Source of the DNA: Sabethes cyaneus
Taxonomy: Eukaryota; Arthropoda; Insecta; Diptera; Culicidae
Length of the DNA stretch: 64,000 bases
Assembly: GCF_943734655.1 (NCBI RefSeq)
Contig: NC_071354.1
Span: forward strand, 6,914,001-6,978,000
Reading direction: 5' to 3'
The position numbers and the translations under genes are program-made. The notes below the pieces were generated by a model, which was given only the letters and a program-made list of their open reading frames with translations, was not told the DNA's origin and ran no database searches. Shown here piece after piece: positions 1 to 11,792 of the stretch; position 1 is the first letter of the stretch; each line of letters begins with the position of its first letter.

Positions 1-2994
1 ACCCCAGACGTCCGAGCTAGAACACATCCTTTGGACTAAGTTATCCGGAGTAGTGTCCTGTCCGCTAACTGCCATCATGTTGCTTCTCACGCCCTCGAAA
101 CGAGGGCATATGAAGAAAGCATGTTCTGCAGTTTCCTCAACGTCCGCGCATTCAGGACACTCGGGGGACTCCGCATGCCCAAATTTGTGCAGATACTGTC
201 TAAAACAACCATGCCCTGACAGAATCTGTGTCAGGTGGAAGTTGACTTCGCCATGACGCCTGTTGACCCATCCGGATAGTTCCGGGATAAGTCTATGTGT
301 CCACCGGCCTTTTGTGGAATCAGACCATGCCCGCTGCCATGTGATCATCGAGGCCGATCTTGTGGTACTCCGTATGCCTCTAGTTCCACGTTGGTTGAAG
401 CACTCTACGTCCTCGCTGATGATGATACCAATAGGCATCATACCCGCTAAGACGCAGATTGCGTCATGTGAAACTGTGCGGTACGCACTCGCCACTCTTA
501 AGCACATGAGACGATAGGTGCTTTCCAGCTTGGCTAGATAGCTTTTGGTACCTAACGCCGATGACCACACCGGCCCGCCATACCTGAGTATGGACTGGAC
601 CACGTTGGCTAAAAGCCTTCGCTTGCTGCCATATACCGCAGAGCTATTAGACATCATACGAGACAATGCCGAAATAGCTGTGGAAGCCTTCTTGCAGGCA
701 TAGTCGACGTGGCTCCCGAACTTGAGCTTGTCGTCGACCATGACTCCAAGGAGTTTTAAGAACCGCGTTGACGAAATAGTGCAGTCCCCGACACTGATAT
801 TTGCTTGCTGCACCGACTTGCGGTTGTTAACCACGATAACCTCCGTTTTATGATGCGCTAGGTCCAGTTTCCTGGATCGCATCCAATCTTCAACAACGCT
901 TATAGAGTGAGCAGCCGTCAACTCAACCTCTCTGATAGATTCACCGTAGACTTCCAAGGTGATATCGTCCGCAAAGCCGACAATCGCCACCCCTACCGGA
1001 AACTTTAGCTTCAACACCTCGTCATACATGACGTTCCACAACACCGGGCCCAGTATGGAACCTTGCGGAACCCCTGAGGTGATTGGAACGCATTTCTGAC
1101 CATCCTCCGTGTTGTAGCATAGCACACGATTCTGGAAATAATTTTCCAGAATTCTGTACAGCGACACCGGCACTTGAACGTTCCGAAGCGAGCTGGCTAT
1201 GGAGTCCCAGCTAGCGCTATTAAACGCATTTCTCACGTCGAGCGTGACAACTGCGCTATAACGAATACCTGTCCTCTTGGGCTGGATTGCCACCTCGGCT
1301 GTCTTAGTGACAGACAAGATGGCATCCACCGTAGATTTGCCTTTTCGGAAGCCGAATTGGTTCCTTGACAGACCGTTTGTACCCTCCGTGTACTGTACGA
1401 GTCTGTTAAGGATAACCCTCTCCAGCACCTTGCCGGCAGTATCGAGTAGACAGATCGGCCTATATGACGAGGGGACACCCGGAGGTTTTCCCGGCTTCGG
1501 CAATAGGACCAGGTTCTGTCGCTTCCATCTGTCCGGGAAGTGGCCAGCTTCCAGGCATCTATTCATTACTGCCCCGAATAATTCGGGAGCCTCCAAAATA
1601 GCCGCTTTAATGGCCATATTCGGGATACCGTCTGGCCCCGGTGCCTTGCTCACCTTTAGGGATTTAGCGATATCAATGAGTTCCTCGTTCGTAACCGTCA
1701 CTTCCTCCCCGACCTCCAAACCGCCGTCGCCCACGTTACTTTGGATGTTCGGCTGGGAGGCCGACCATCCTACGCTATGGTCTGAGATACTGGAACGTCG
1801 GCCGTGGGACGACTCAGCGGTCTGAGGCCAGGGCCTTGGCTCGTGGCGCGGAAAGAGGCCCTCGATGATCCGCTCCAGCATCTCTGGCGATTGCTCAGCG
1901 GGCGCCATCACACCCTTGGTCTTTGCCATTACGACTCTGTAGGCATCACCCCACGGGTTCGCATTGGCACTAGCACATAACCTTTCAAAGCAGTCTCGTT
2001 TACTAGCTTTTATCCCGCTCTTAAGCGCTGCGCGTGCAGCAACGAGTGCTACTCGACATTCAGCCCTGCTTTCATCCGAACGAGCTCTTTGCATAATTCT
2101 CCTCGCACGAAAGCACGCTCCGCGGAGTTCCGCAATTTCATCTGTCCACCAGTAAGCCGGTGACCTGCCATACCTAGGACGACCTTTCCTAGGCATGGTA
2201 GCGTCACATGCTCGCGACAGTACCTCAACCAAATGATCAGCGTTCGGATCGGGCATACCGCGATCACCGCACTCTCTCCGGATCGCTTCCACAAATACTT
2301 CGGGATCGAAGTATGATGTCTTCCATCCACGGGTGGTTGGAGTGTTGGCCCTACTCGCCGCCTGCCGCCTCGTTATCTGACCGACACCATAGCGGACCGC
2401 CTGGTGGTCACTGTGAGTGTAGCCATTATCTACCCGCCAGTCTCCTATCAGACCAGGACTGCCGAAAGTCACGTCGATGATAGACTCCGCACCGTTCCTA
2501 CTGAAGGTACTTGTGTTGCCGACGTTGGCCAGATCTACGTTGAGCTTTGCCAGAGCTTCAAGCAGAATCCGACCCCTATGGTTCGTGCGACGACTTCCCC
2601 ACTCTACCGCCCAAGCGTTAAAGTCGCCCGCCACAACCACCGGCCTTAAACCAGTCAGCACAACTGATACTCGGTCTACCATCCGCGTAAACTGCTCGAT
2701 AGACCAACTCGGCGGAGCATAACAACTGCAGTAGAACACTCCACCCACTTTGGCAACCGCAAACCCCTCGTCTGCAGTTGACACAACCTCCTGAACCGGG
2801 AACCTGCTTGTTGTCCATATAGCCGCCGTCGCAGACCTATTCGAGACCCAGTTGCCGTTTCCGGCAGGGACGCGATATGGATCCGAGACTATGGCAATGT
2901 CCATTGCTGACTCAGAAACTGCTTGGTGTAACAGCTGCTGAGCTGTGCTGCAGTGGTTCAGGTTGAGTTGTGTCACTTGCACTATGAACGTGGC
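1..2994 (-). CDS. ORF2 (endonuclease-reverse transcriptase) of an R1-clade non-LTR retrotransposon, cut by window edge
   Basis: This frame was scanned codon by codon and has no stop from base 2994 to base 1, which is 998 codons. It encodes the enzyme that nicks target DNA and copies element RNA by target-primed reverse transcription. The N-terminus is an APE-like endonuclease starting VTQLNLNHC, with GDFNAWAVEWGS near 2625 and the SDH motif near 2425. The reverse transcriptase follows, with SKAPGPDGIP near 1640 and the catalytic FADDI at 961-978. A C-terminal Cys/His region (CPDC...HAFFICPRF) lies near 85-165. R1-clade ORF2 proteins are around 1,000 residues, so only the extreme C-terminus should be missing. 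The first ATG (2904) lies inside the endonuclease fold, so the real start is upstream and probably not AUG. The frame overlaps ORF1 by 13 nt. Clade assignment rests on motif style, not a tree. Confidence 0.9.
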
Positions 2995-4394
2995 TTAGTC
3001 GCCGGCGCACCGGCCGGGCACCTTGGACCTCCCGTTACGTGATTTGCGTCCCGTTTACCGGTGCAGATCAGGCACTTAGGAGGCTCCGCGCAGTCCTTTG
3101 CTTTATGGCCAGCACTGCCACATCTCCTGCACAACTGGCTCCTATCTGGCCCCTTGCAGTTCCAGGCTTTATGTCCGTGCTCGAAACACCGGAAGCAAGC
3201 TTCCGACTGCTTGGACACGCTCAGTGGGCATACCGACCACCCCACTTTTAGCCTAGCAGCTTTCAGGGCTTTGTTTCCGTCAATCAGCGGAAGTCGTATG
3301 GTGGCTACCTGGGTCCCGGCCGGACCCTTGCGTAGGCGAACCGCCTCGGTTGCCACCACCACTCCACTTTGCTCTTTGAGAGCTTGTACGACCTCACGCA
3401 CTTCGGTGATCTCGTCCAGGTTCTTAAGCTGGAGAGTCACTTCTGGTGTGAGAGCACGTACCTTCACTCCGTCCCCGAGCACTCCTTCCGCTATTGGCTT
3501 GTATGCGGAACTCTTCTTTGTGGCGTCCTTCTTTAACTCGAGGATCATATCGCCCGTGCGTGAGCGGCGGATGCTCCGTACGTCCGCGCCCAGATCCTTG
3601 AGTAGGGCGTCTCCTCTCATGGCCTTCAGAACCTCCGAGTATTTCGACCCGTCGGTTTTCAGGATAAGAGCGTCGCCCTTCTTCGCTCGCTTTCTTGCCG
3701 GTTTAGGTGGAGCAGTTTTTTTACTGGAGCCTCCTCCGCCTTTTCTCTTGGCCCTAACCTCGGTCCACGGGCCACCTGTCTTGGAGCTTCCCGCTGGTTC
3801 ATCGGTTAGCTCTGCCAACCCGCTAGCCTGAGGGCTTTTACCGATCAGGCGTTTTTTCGGTCCGCCAGGGGTGCTATCCCCCGGGGACTGTCTCGGGCGC
3901 TTAGCGGATGCCTTACCGCTGCTGGTAGCGCCTTCCGTAGCCTCCTGGGCCGCGTTACGACACTCCGTCAACGGGCAAGCGTCCGTTTGTACTGCCTTCG
4001 ACGCCTTCACGGTCACCTTCTTAGCCTCTCCTGCACGGGCCACGAGGTCGTTGTGCGTTTTGGTCGCTGCATTCAAGGTTCTCCGAAGCATGAGCAAGCT
4101 CTGCTTCAGGTCCTTGGAGAAATTTCCGCGACCTGACGTGAACTCGATTATTACCTCGAGCTGCTGTGACGCTGCTACCACTTTAGGTACAGCATCTCTA
4201 TTTTTCTCCATCGCCCTGATAAGCGCTGGGCCGTTCATCGCTGTGTCCGGCGTGGTAGGCATACCGCTGCCTTTGCCACCCACACTAGCGCTCCTAGTTG
4301 CATCCTTCTCCACCCTTGGTGGAGAACGCTGGATGCCTTGGTGGAGAACGCTGGATGCCTCCTCTAGCGAACGGGTTTTCCACCGTATCCACAC
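2982..4394 (-). CDS. ORF1 (gag-like, zinc-knuckle protein) of the same R1-clade element
   Basis: The ORF encodes 470 aa, the nucleic-acid-binding partner of ORF2. The C-terminal third has three Cys/His knuckles: CFRCFEHGHKAWNC, CRRCGSAGHKAKDC and a looser CLIC...H...C, the arrangement typical of R1-clade ORF1. Upstream are a Lys/Ala-rich region (KKTAPPKPARKRAKKG) and a helical N-terminal region. The first roughly 25 residues are probably not original. A 22-bp tandem duplication (4316-4337 = 4338-4359) shifts the frame, and the ATG at 4476 opens a frame that runs into the duplication and then hits a stop at 4294. Removing one repeat unit would join that 5' frame to this ORF. The remainder is intact. 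Confidence 0.88.
   Translation of the reverse strand: MWIRWKTRSLEEASSVLHQGIQRSPPRVEKDATRSASVGGKGSGMPTTPDTAMNGPALIRAMEKNRDAVPKVVAASQQLEVIIEFTSGRGNFSKDLKQSLLMLRRTLNAATKTHNDLVARAGEAKKVTVKASKAVQTDACPLTECRNAAQEATEGATSSGKASAKRPRQSPGDSTPGGPKKRLIGKSPQASGLAELTDEPAGSSKTGGPWTEVRAKRKGGGGSSKKTAPPKPARKRAKKGDALILKTDGSKYSEVLKAMRGDALLKDLGADVRSIRRSRTGDMILELKKDATKKSSAYKPIAEGVLGDGVKVRALTPEVTLQLKNLDEITEVREVVQALKEQSGVVVATEAVRLRKGPAGTQVATIRLPLIDGNKALKAARLKVGWSVCPLSVSKQSEACFRCFEHGHKAWNCKGPDRSQLCRRCGSAGHKAKDCAEPPKCLICTGKRDANHVTGGPRCPAGAPATKPRS
4316..4359. repeat. 22-bp perfect tandem duplication inside ORF1
   Basis: Two identical 22-bp units lie head to tail at 4316-4337 and 4338-4359. Because 22 is not a multiple of three, the duplication changes the frame of the ORF1 N-terminus. 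Confidence 0.97.
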
Positions 4395-4476
4395 TTGTTA
4401 TATTTTTGATTTTGTCTTCCATAAGAATCCCACGAGTTGAGGGGAAAGAAAAGTCCGCCACATCAGAGCCCCTCAT

Positions 4477-6311
<1,835 letters not shown>

Positions 6312-6455
6312 AACCCTTTATAAGGCCGTGGCCATAAAATTGCCACCAACGAAAAATATTTGTTTTGCGTCTATAATGACATCAATATAATTATAGAAGC
6401 AAAATAAAAAATTTTTGCTGGTGGCAATATAGTTGCCACTGCCTTATAAAGGGTT
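6312..6455. mobile_element. MITE with about 30-bp inverted repeats
   Basis: The ends AACCCTTTATAAGGC and GCCTTATAAAGGGTT are exact inverse complements. The arms continue imperfectly through ATTGCCACC / GGTGGCAAT around an A/T-rich centre with no ORF. Flanking TTAA-like bases hint at a piggyBac-type target, but the 3' side reads TTTTAA, so the target duplication is not clean. Confidence 0.75.
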
Positions 6456-7437
6456 TTAATAAATAAATCGAAAATGACAAGCACTAGTAATCATATCGAT
6501 CATATTTTCCATTCTCAAGCATGTTTATGGCGCTGCTTTTGCACTATTTTTTGATAGTTTTCTAAACTCTCTAACGGGCTACATTGTATAAACGATGCGA
6601 TCAAGCTAATCACTATCTTTTCATGCAAGTACTTTCAAAAGAAGCTTAAGTTTTGATTTCCATGCAAAAATAATTATCTGAAAGAGCGCCAGCTAAGAAA
6701 AAGTTCAATTTCTCTTTTTCGTTTTTCATATCTAATGCTCTTGGTTATTTTTTCAAATTCAGATAAATTTCAAAATTGAAGTCAAGTAAACTCAAAATAA
6801 AATTTGAAGGCCAATCATTTTGTTCTAGATATCCTTTTCCTTCCAAAGGGCAAAGGAATTATTCGCGCAATAATTTTTTTCGTAATTTTCCTGAATTCTT
6901 GTCTTTGAAAGATGCTTTCTTTAACGCATGGTATTAAAATCAAGAAATCTATTATGAACACACTTCTCAAATTGTAAATTCAAAACAAGCTTCGTATGTG
7001 GCTCCTACGCCCAGGCGTTTAGGCCGTCTGTAAACCCGTTAGAAAGTTAATTTCTATAAATCAATTCAATAAAACACGTAAATATTATAAAACTAAATAA
7101 GGTGTTGATAAAGTAAATTAAATGATGCTTACAAATATTTATGCACTCTAGGAAGGAAAATGTAATTATTGCACGCAGTATTTTCTTGTGAAGTTTACTG
7201 GTAAATAAGGATTTTGAGGAATAAGGAACGGAAAATAGAGTCAAGTTTATTATAAATGTTCCTGAGGAATTAAAAAATAATTTTTGTGGCAGTAGAAAGG
7301 CTAGGTCACACCGCTAGGTGGATTAATTCGGATTTTTTTTAACGTACAAACACGTGGACCGAAAATGTTGGTAAATTCATGCTCGCCCAACATACTCGGC
7401 TGTGTGTGAGTGCCACGAACCAAGCTGGTAAAAGCAG
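6456..7437. other. Intergenic, nothing recognised
   Basis: AT-rich sequence. The stretch near 7296-7325 looks like a transposon remnant, but no boundaries could be set. Confidence 0.4.
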
Positions 7438-7609
7438 TAGAGATGGTCGGGTAGCGGAAAATTTACCCGAAACCCGCACCCGTACCCGTACCCGCCGGGT
7501 TCTGGTCGGGTTTGGGTATTGAAAAAAAAATAATTTGCGGGTTCGGGTCGGGTACGGGTTCCTAATTTTTGTTTTTGAAACCGGGTACGGGTCGGGTCGG
7601 GTATCTCTA
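7438..7609. mobile_element. GC-rich MITE-like unit with GGGTACGGG/CCCGTACCC motifs, copy 1
   Basis: The ends TAGAGATGG and TATCTCTA are roughly inverse. The interior has many CGGGT and ACCCG words on both sides of an A-rich centre. No ORF and no convincing target duplication were found. It lies head to tail with copy 2. Confidence 0.5.
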
Positions 7610-7627
7610 TTGACCACATTTAACACT

Positions 7628-7779
7628 AAAGATGGTCCCTAAAGGGGTACCCGGGCCCGTCCCGTACCCGACGGGGTGCGGTCGGATTCAAGTATCAAAA
7701 ATAATAAACTTGCGGGTTCGGGTCGGGTACGGGTTTTTAATTTTTTTCTTAATCGGGTACGGGTCGGGTACCATCTCTT
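7628..7779. mobile_element. GC-rich MITE-like unit, copy 2
   Basis: The ends AAAGATGGT and ACCATCTCTT are inverted repeats, and the internal GCGGGTTCGGGTCGGGTACG block is shared with copy 1. The AGATGGT ends resemble hAT-type termini, but no 8-bp duplication was found. Confidence 0.5.
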
Positions 7780-8144
7780 GACTTGGCGCTTGACCTAAAT
7801 TACCCGCCAACAGTTTGTTCATTTCCAGCCCAACATATCCGTACGTGTATGGACCGGGGCCTTTCCTTTACAAGTAATGCTTCTTTTCTTATAACAAATT
7901 TAATAATTTAGTTCGTGTTGAAACTGGATGAATTTTATCTGTCGAATAAGAGCAAATGAACATTTGCTTTTGAAAAAATTCATCCGGTTCAATCCTGATT
8001 AACGGGAAACTAGTGGGAAGCAGGTTTTGGGCACAAAAGCGGGGTTCTGTCTATAGAAATGTGTAAACTGCAAACTGCCAATCTGAACCCAACTTCCAAT
8101 ATTTTCATGAACAAAATTCTTGTTTCAAAGAAAAAACTGGATGT

Positions 8145-8310
8145 GGCATGTGGCTCGCTGGTACTAATGCACCTGTGAACCATAGAGGCGCTGGACAAAA
8201 GGAAACTGAAAATATGTCGCTCGCTTAATAAAGGGGGTTGTGCAGTCTCCTTTTGTCCAGCGCCTCTATGATTCAAAGGTACATTAGTAGGTACCATCGG
8301 GCCACATGCC
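8145..8310. repeat. Fold-back element with about 65-bp arms
   Basis: Arms at 8145-8205 and 8243-8310 are inverse complements with few mismatches. Shared words include GGCATGTGGC, ATAGAGGCGCTGGACAAAAG and ACTAATG. The loop is about 37 bp and there is no coding content. Confidence 0.75.
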
Positions 8311-8396
8311 CTGGCGGGTGTTGTGGGTACGAATCCGATTAAAACCTCTGATTATAGCTTGGTTCAACCCATGCAACTTCCAGTATTGGACAAAAG

Positions 8397-8890
8397 GTAC
8401 ACTCAAAATAATTTTCACGTCGAAAATACCGGAAAAGTTATATGAATATTTTCCATAATACTTTTCCCGTACTATTTACGTGAATTCAACGTAGTTTACG
8501 TAAGTATGCGTGCATTTACGTGAAAATCAGATGGATGTTATTGCACCTGGCAGCAATTTTACGAGTCGTACGCAAATTCGTTTTTTAATAATAATTATCC
8601 TGTACTTACTAGATACATTGAAAATAAGCTTGTCAAGCAAGGAGGGGTGCAGTGGTAAGGCAATAACGAAAAACTGATGGTTCAAATTGCTAAATTGCAA
8701 ACATGTGTGGTAAACGCAGAAAATAACCACGCTAATAATTTTCGCGTGGAACTCTAAATAGGTGGAAACTCCGCAATATTGTATTTTCCAATAATGTTCA
8801 ATTGAAAGTCACGTAACTCCCTGTACGGCCTGTAGAGAAATTCACGTGATTTTTCACGTGGAAAGGACGTCCGGATTATTTTGCGTGTAG
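8397..8890. mobile_element. MITE of about 490 bp, Tc1/mariner-like ends
   Basis: The left end TACACTCAAAATAATTTTCA and the reverse complement of the right end (TACACGCAAAATAATCC) match. CACGTGAA-type words recur at both ends. No transposase was seen and a TA target is possible. Confidence 0.55.
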
Positions 8891-8905
8891 GAGTCACAAC
8901 AACTA

Positions 8906-9309
8906 CCGTGGACTTCCGTTCGTTTGACCGTTTTTAATCTGGACACTTTTTAATTTGAACCCCGCTGGTTTGCACGATGTGCAAATTAAAAATGGTTCAA
9001 ATGTCATTCTCAACATGACATCATTTGCCTTCGCAGACAATGCACATAAACACGATTTGTTTGTACTGATCTAGCGTGTTTAATCAGTTTCACATTTCGA
9101 ATCCCAACGATTACGATAGAAATCCGACCGGAGAATAAAATATTCGCTGCTTGCAACTGCCAACAAAATCAAACCACCAAAACAATAACAAAGAGCAGGG
9201 CGGCCAGTTCATACAAGTTTCAGCATATTTTGGGTTGCTAGTTGTTCAAATTAAAAACAAACCCCGTTAGTTTGCATGAGGAATCGTTCAAATGAACGGG
9301 GGTCCACTG
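8906..9309. mobile_element. 404-bp pogo-like MITE, copy A
   Basis: Terminal inverted repeats are CCGTGGACTTCCGTTCGTTT on the left and, inverse-complemented from the right end, CAGTGGACCCCCGTTCATTT. TA dinucleotides flank both sides (8904-8905 and 9310-9311). Two near full-length relatives occur at 24058-24461 and 28754-29156. This copy is the most diverged. Confidence 0.85.
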
Positions 9310-9311
9310 TA

Positions 9312-10150
9312 CTTTGTTAAGCGTAGCTACTAAAAACAATTCTCACACCTTTCCGCTTTTTCTCTTTCGCTATAAAAAAAATTTCATTACTTTCTTCTAC
9401 CGTCCCTTCGTCAATTGTAAAACGTCTACCGACTTTTTTAATTTTTCTAAAAAAATTGCAGTTTTTATACCATTTGAAGATAGAATCACAGACAAACAGA
9501 CGGGACACTCGCGTTAATTCCATCGTCAAATCAAAAACTACTCATTTTTCAAAAAAGCATGTTTCGCAACATGGCCACACTGCGGCGCGCGAGTGTTGCA
9601 TCGAGTTTTCAGTATAAAACCATACAATGGTAAAAACCCTACAGCCCTACCCTACAGGTTTCACCCTGCAAATGCAAGCTACTCCGCAACATGCATAACA
9701 GAGGGTGCTAGTGTGCAGGCCAAATGTGTAGGACGATGGTTTTTAAAGGATTTTCTTCTATGTGTCATGTCAGTTCGTCAGTGATCGAGTGATCGAGTGA
9801 GGGTTGATTTTCCTATGCTGGTCCAGCAAAAATAACTTTCACTCGTTTTGTTTACATTTGCGACATTCGCCCTTTTGTTAATTCTATCTAGAATTTGTTT
9901 TAATAATTTATTGAATTTATTCAAATTCTAAATTGAAAATGTGAAAGGGAATTTGGCATCACTGGTACTGTACATGTGAGTGCGTATACCATACGTCATT
10001 TATGCGCAAAATTCGCAACGAAACGAACAACGAAGTGAAGTGACATAACGAAAAGGAAACGAATGTCCAATCAAAACATTCCTTTTCTCGGGAGATCAAT
10101 TTCAGCACGCAAATTTAAGCCAGAAAACACCAAATTTCCTCAAAGTAATA
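9312..10150. other. Upstream region of the ERAL1-like gene
   Basis: No coding signal was seen. The promoter and 5' leader of the downstream gene should lie towards 10000-10150, but no clear core promoter element was identified. Confidence 0.4.
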
Positions 10151-11319
10151 ATGAAACAAACGCTACTAGTCCTAATCCGCCGATTAGGCCCGGTCTCTCC
10201 GATACAGTGGAGCAGGAACTTCAGTGCTAGTGTGTCTGAAAATGTGGCAGAGAATAAATCCGATTCGACCAGCGACAAAAGTTCCTCCGGCCAACCGAAG
10301 GCAGAAAAGCTCATCAAGGTGGCAATTATTGGCGTTCCCAATGCCGGAAAGAGCACATTGATAAATCATTTGATTAACCATCGGGTAAGTGACTGCGCTG
10401 AACTCCGTCATTCCGGATGTTATCACTCAATCATTTGCAGGTATGTCCCACATCGATGAAAGTTCACACGACACGAAAGGCGGCTAAAGCTATCCAGAGT
10501 CGTTCCAACTCGCAGATGATTCTGTTCGACACCCCCGGACTGGTGGGTGAGCGTGAAATGAAAAAGCATCAGCTGGATTCGAGGTTTGTTAAGGCCTGTC
10601 GGACTGCCATTCAGAACAGTCAGCTCGTCGGAGTCGTGCACGATGTTTCCAACAGTTGGACTAGAAACTGTTTGAACCCCATTTTGCTGGAGGTACTACA
10701 ACAGTATGCACACATCCCCAGCTTCCTGATTCTGAACAAAGTGGACACGTTGAAATCGAAACGTATTCTGCTGGATATAGTGCGTAATATTACCAACGAT
10801 AAGTTGGAAAACATAAAGAACTACCACGTTAAGAGGAGAAAAAGTCTCGTGAAAGAGGCCGATGGCACTGTGGAGCAGCCAAGGACGAAGCAGGAAGGCT
10901 GGTCACACTTTGCGGAGGTCTTTATGGTGTCGGCAATGACCGGCGATGGTTTGAAAGAGGTGATGAACTTTATCTACTCGCACGCGCAGCCTGGCACTTG
11001 GGAACACCTGGCAACGGAAAGTACCGACCAAACGCCGGAAGAGCTGATAGTGCAGAGCGTTCAGGCCCGCTTGCTGGACTACCTTCCGCAGGAGATTCCC
11101 TATCTGCTGGACACGGAGCTCGAGTTCTACGAGCGCATTAAGGGTAAGATTTTTGCCAGTGCTGTCGTAACGTGTCCGAATGCACGCCTCGAGCGGTTGG
11201 TTTGCGGCGAAAGTAACGGCAAGCTGCGACAGATTACGGAACGTATAACGTCCGATTTGATCGAAACCTTTGCCGCGCCAGTTTCGCTGACCATTGTGAC
11301 GCGATTGAAGAATAAGTAA
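10151..11319 (+). CDS. ERAL1: Mitochondrial Era-like GTPase (ERAL1 homolog), two exons
   Basis: The exons are 10151-10384 and 10441-11319, with a 56-bp intron (GTAAGT..GCAG) falling between codons, giving 370 aa. Era GTPases bind small-subunit rRNA through a C-terminal KH domain and assist mitochondrial ribosome assembly. Visible motifs are the P-loop GVPNAGKST (61-69), CPTSMKVHTTR (switch I region), DTPG (108-111), NKVD (177-180) and SAMTG (242-246). The C-terminal KH-like segment reads GKIFASAVVTCP...GESNGKLRQI. The first roughly 50 residues are Arg/Ser-rich with no acidic residue before position 30, as expected for a mitochondrial presequence. An AATAAA lies 25 bp after the stop. It is convergent with Xbp1, with stops 474 bp apart. 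The function is inferred from the family. Confidence 0.93.
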
Positions 11320-11343
11320 GAAATGTTGCTGAGAAGGGAAGTT

Positions 11344-11349
11344 AATAAA
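11344..11349 (+). terminator. Polyadenylation signal AATAAA of the ERAL1-like gene
   Basis: A canonical hexamer just downstream of the TAA stop. Confidence 0.7.
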
Positions 11350-11792
11350 ACATTTTCTTGCATTATTTTTTGTTGTATTTTCACTCCAAGTAAACCATTT
11401 CACTGATTTGACAATAGTTCCGAATTAGTGGTCATAAAATAACAAATAATTATCATTTTACTTAGCATTTGTGCATAAACTAATAGTGAAAGTGGGTGGT
11501 AAAACAGCACATCGCAGCTCAGCTGCGATGTCGCTTCAACCTACTGCAATATTAGAGAGAATCTTATGCATGTGTCGTCTAGAGTGGTCGAAAACTAACG
11601 AATTAAATAAAATCTACTATTTACAGCAATCTAACATAAACCTAAACAGCAAATTACAAAGTAAAAACGGGACACTAGCAACTAATAACAACTTTGTACA
11701 TCTTTTTCGTCATCATCCTCACAAGTAGAACAGTCTCAGGGTAAATATTTACAGGGCTTAAAACTGGGTTGTGTTGAACCTGCCCGTCACTT

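Noticed and set aside
1277..1825. 182-codon plus-strand open frame, and 256- and 189-codon frames at 3061-4440
   Set aside because: They lie antisense to the retrotransposon ORFs, whose domains are clear on the minus strand.
7480..7780. GGGTACGGG/CCCGTACCC clusters as telomeric or CRISPR-like repeats
   Set aside because: Spacing is irregular and both strands are represented within units having terminal inverted repeats, so a MITE-like origin fits better.
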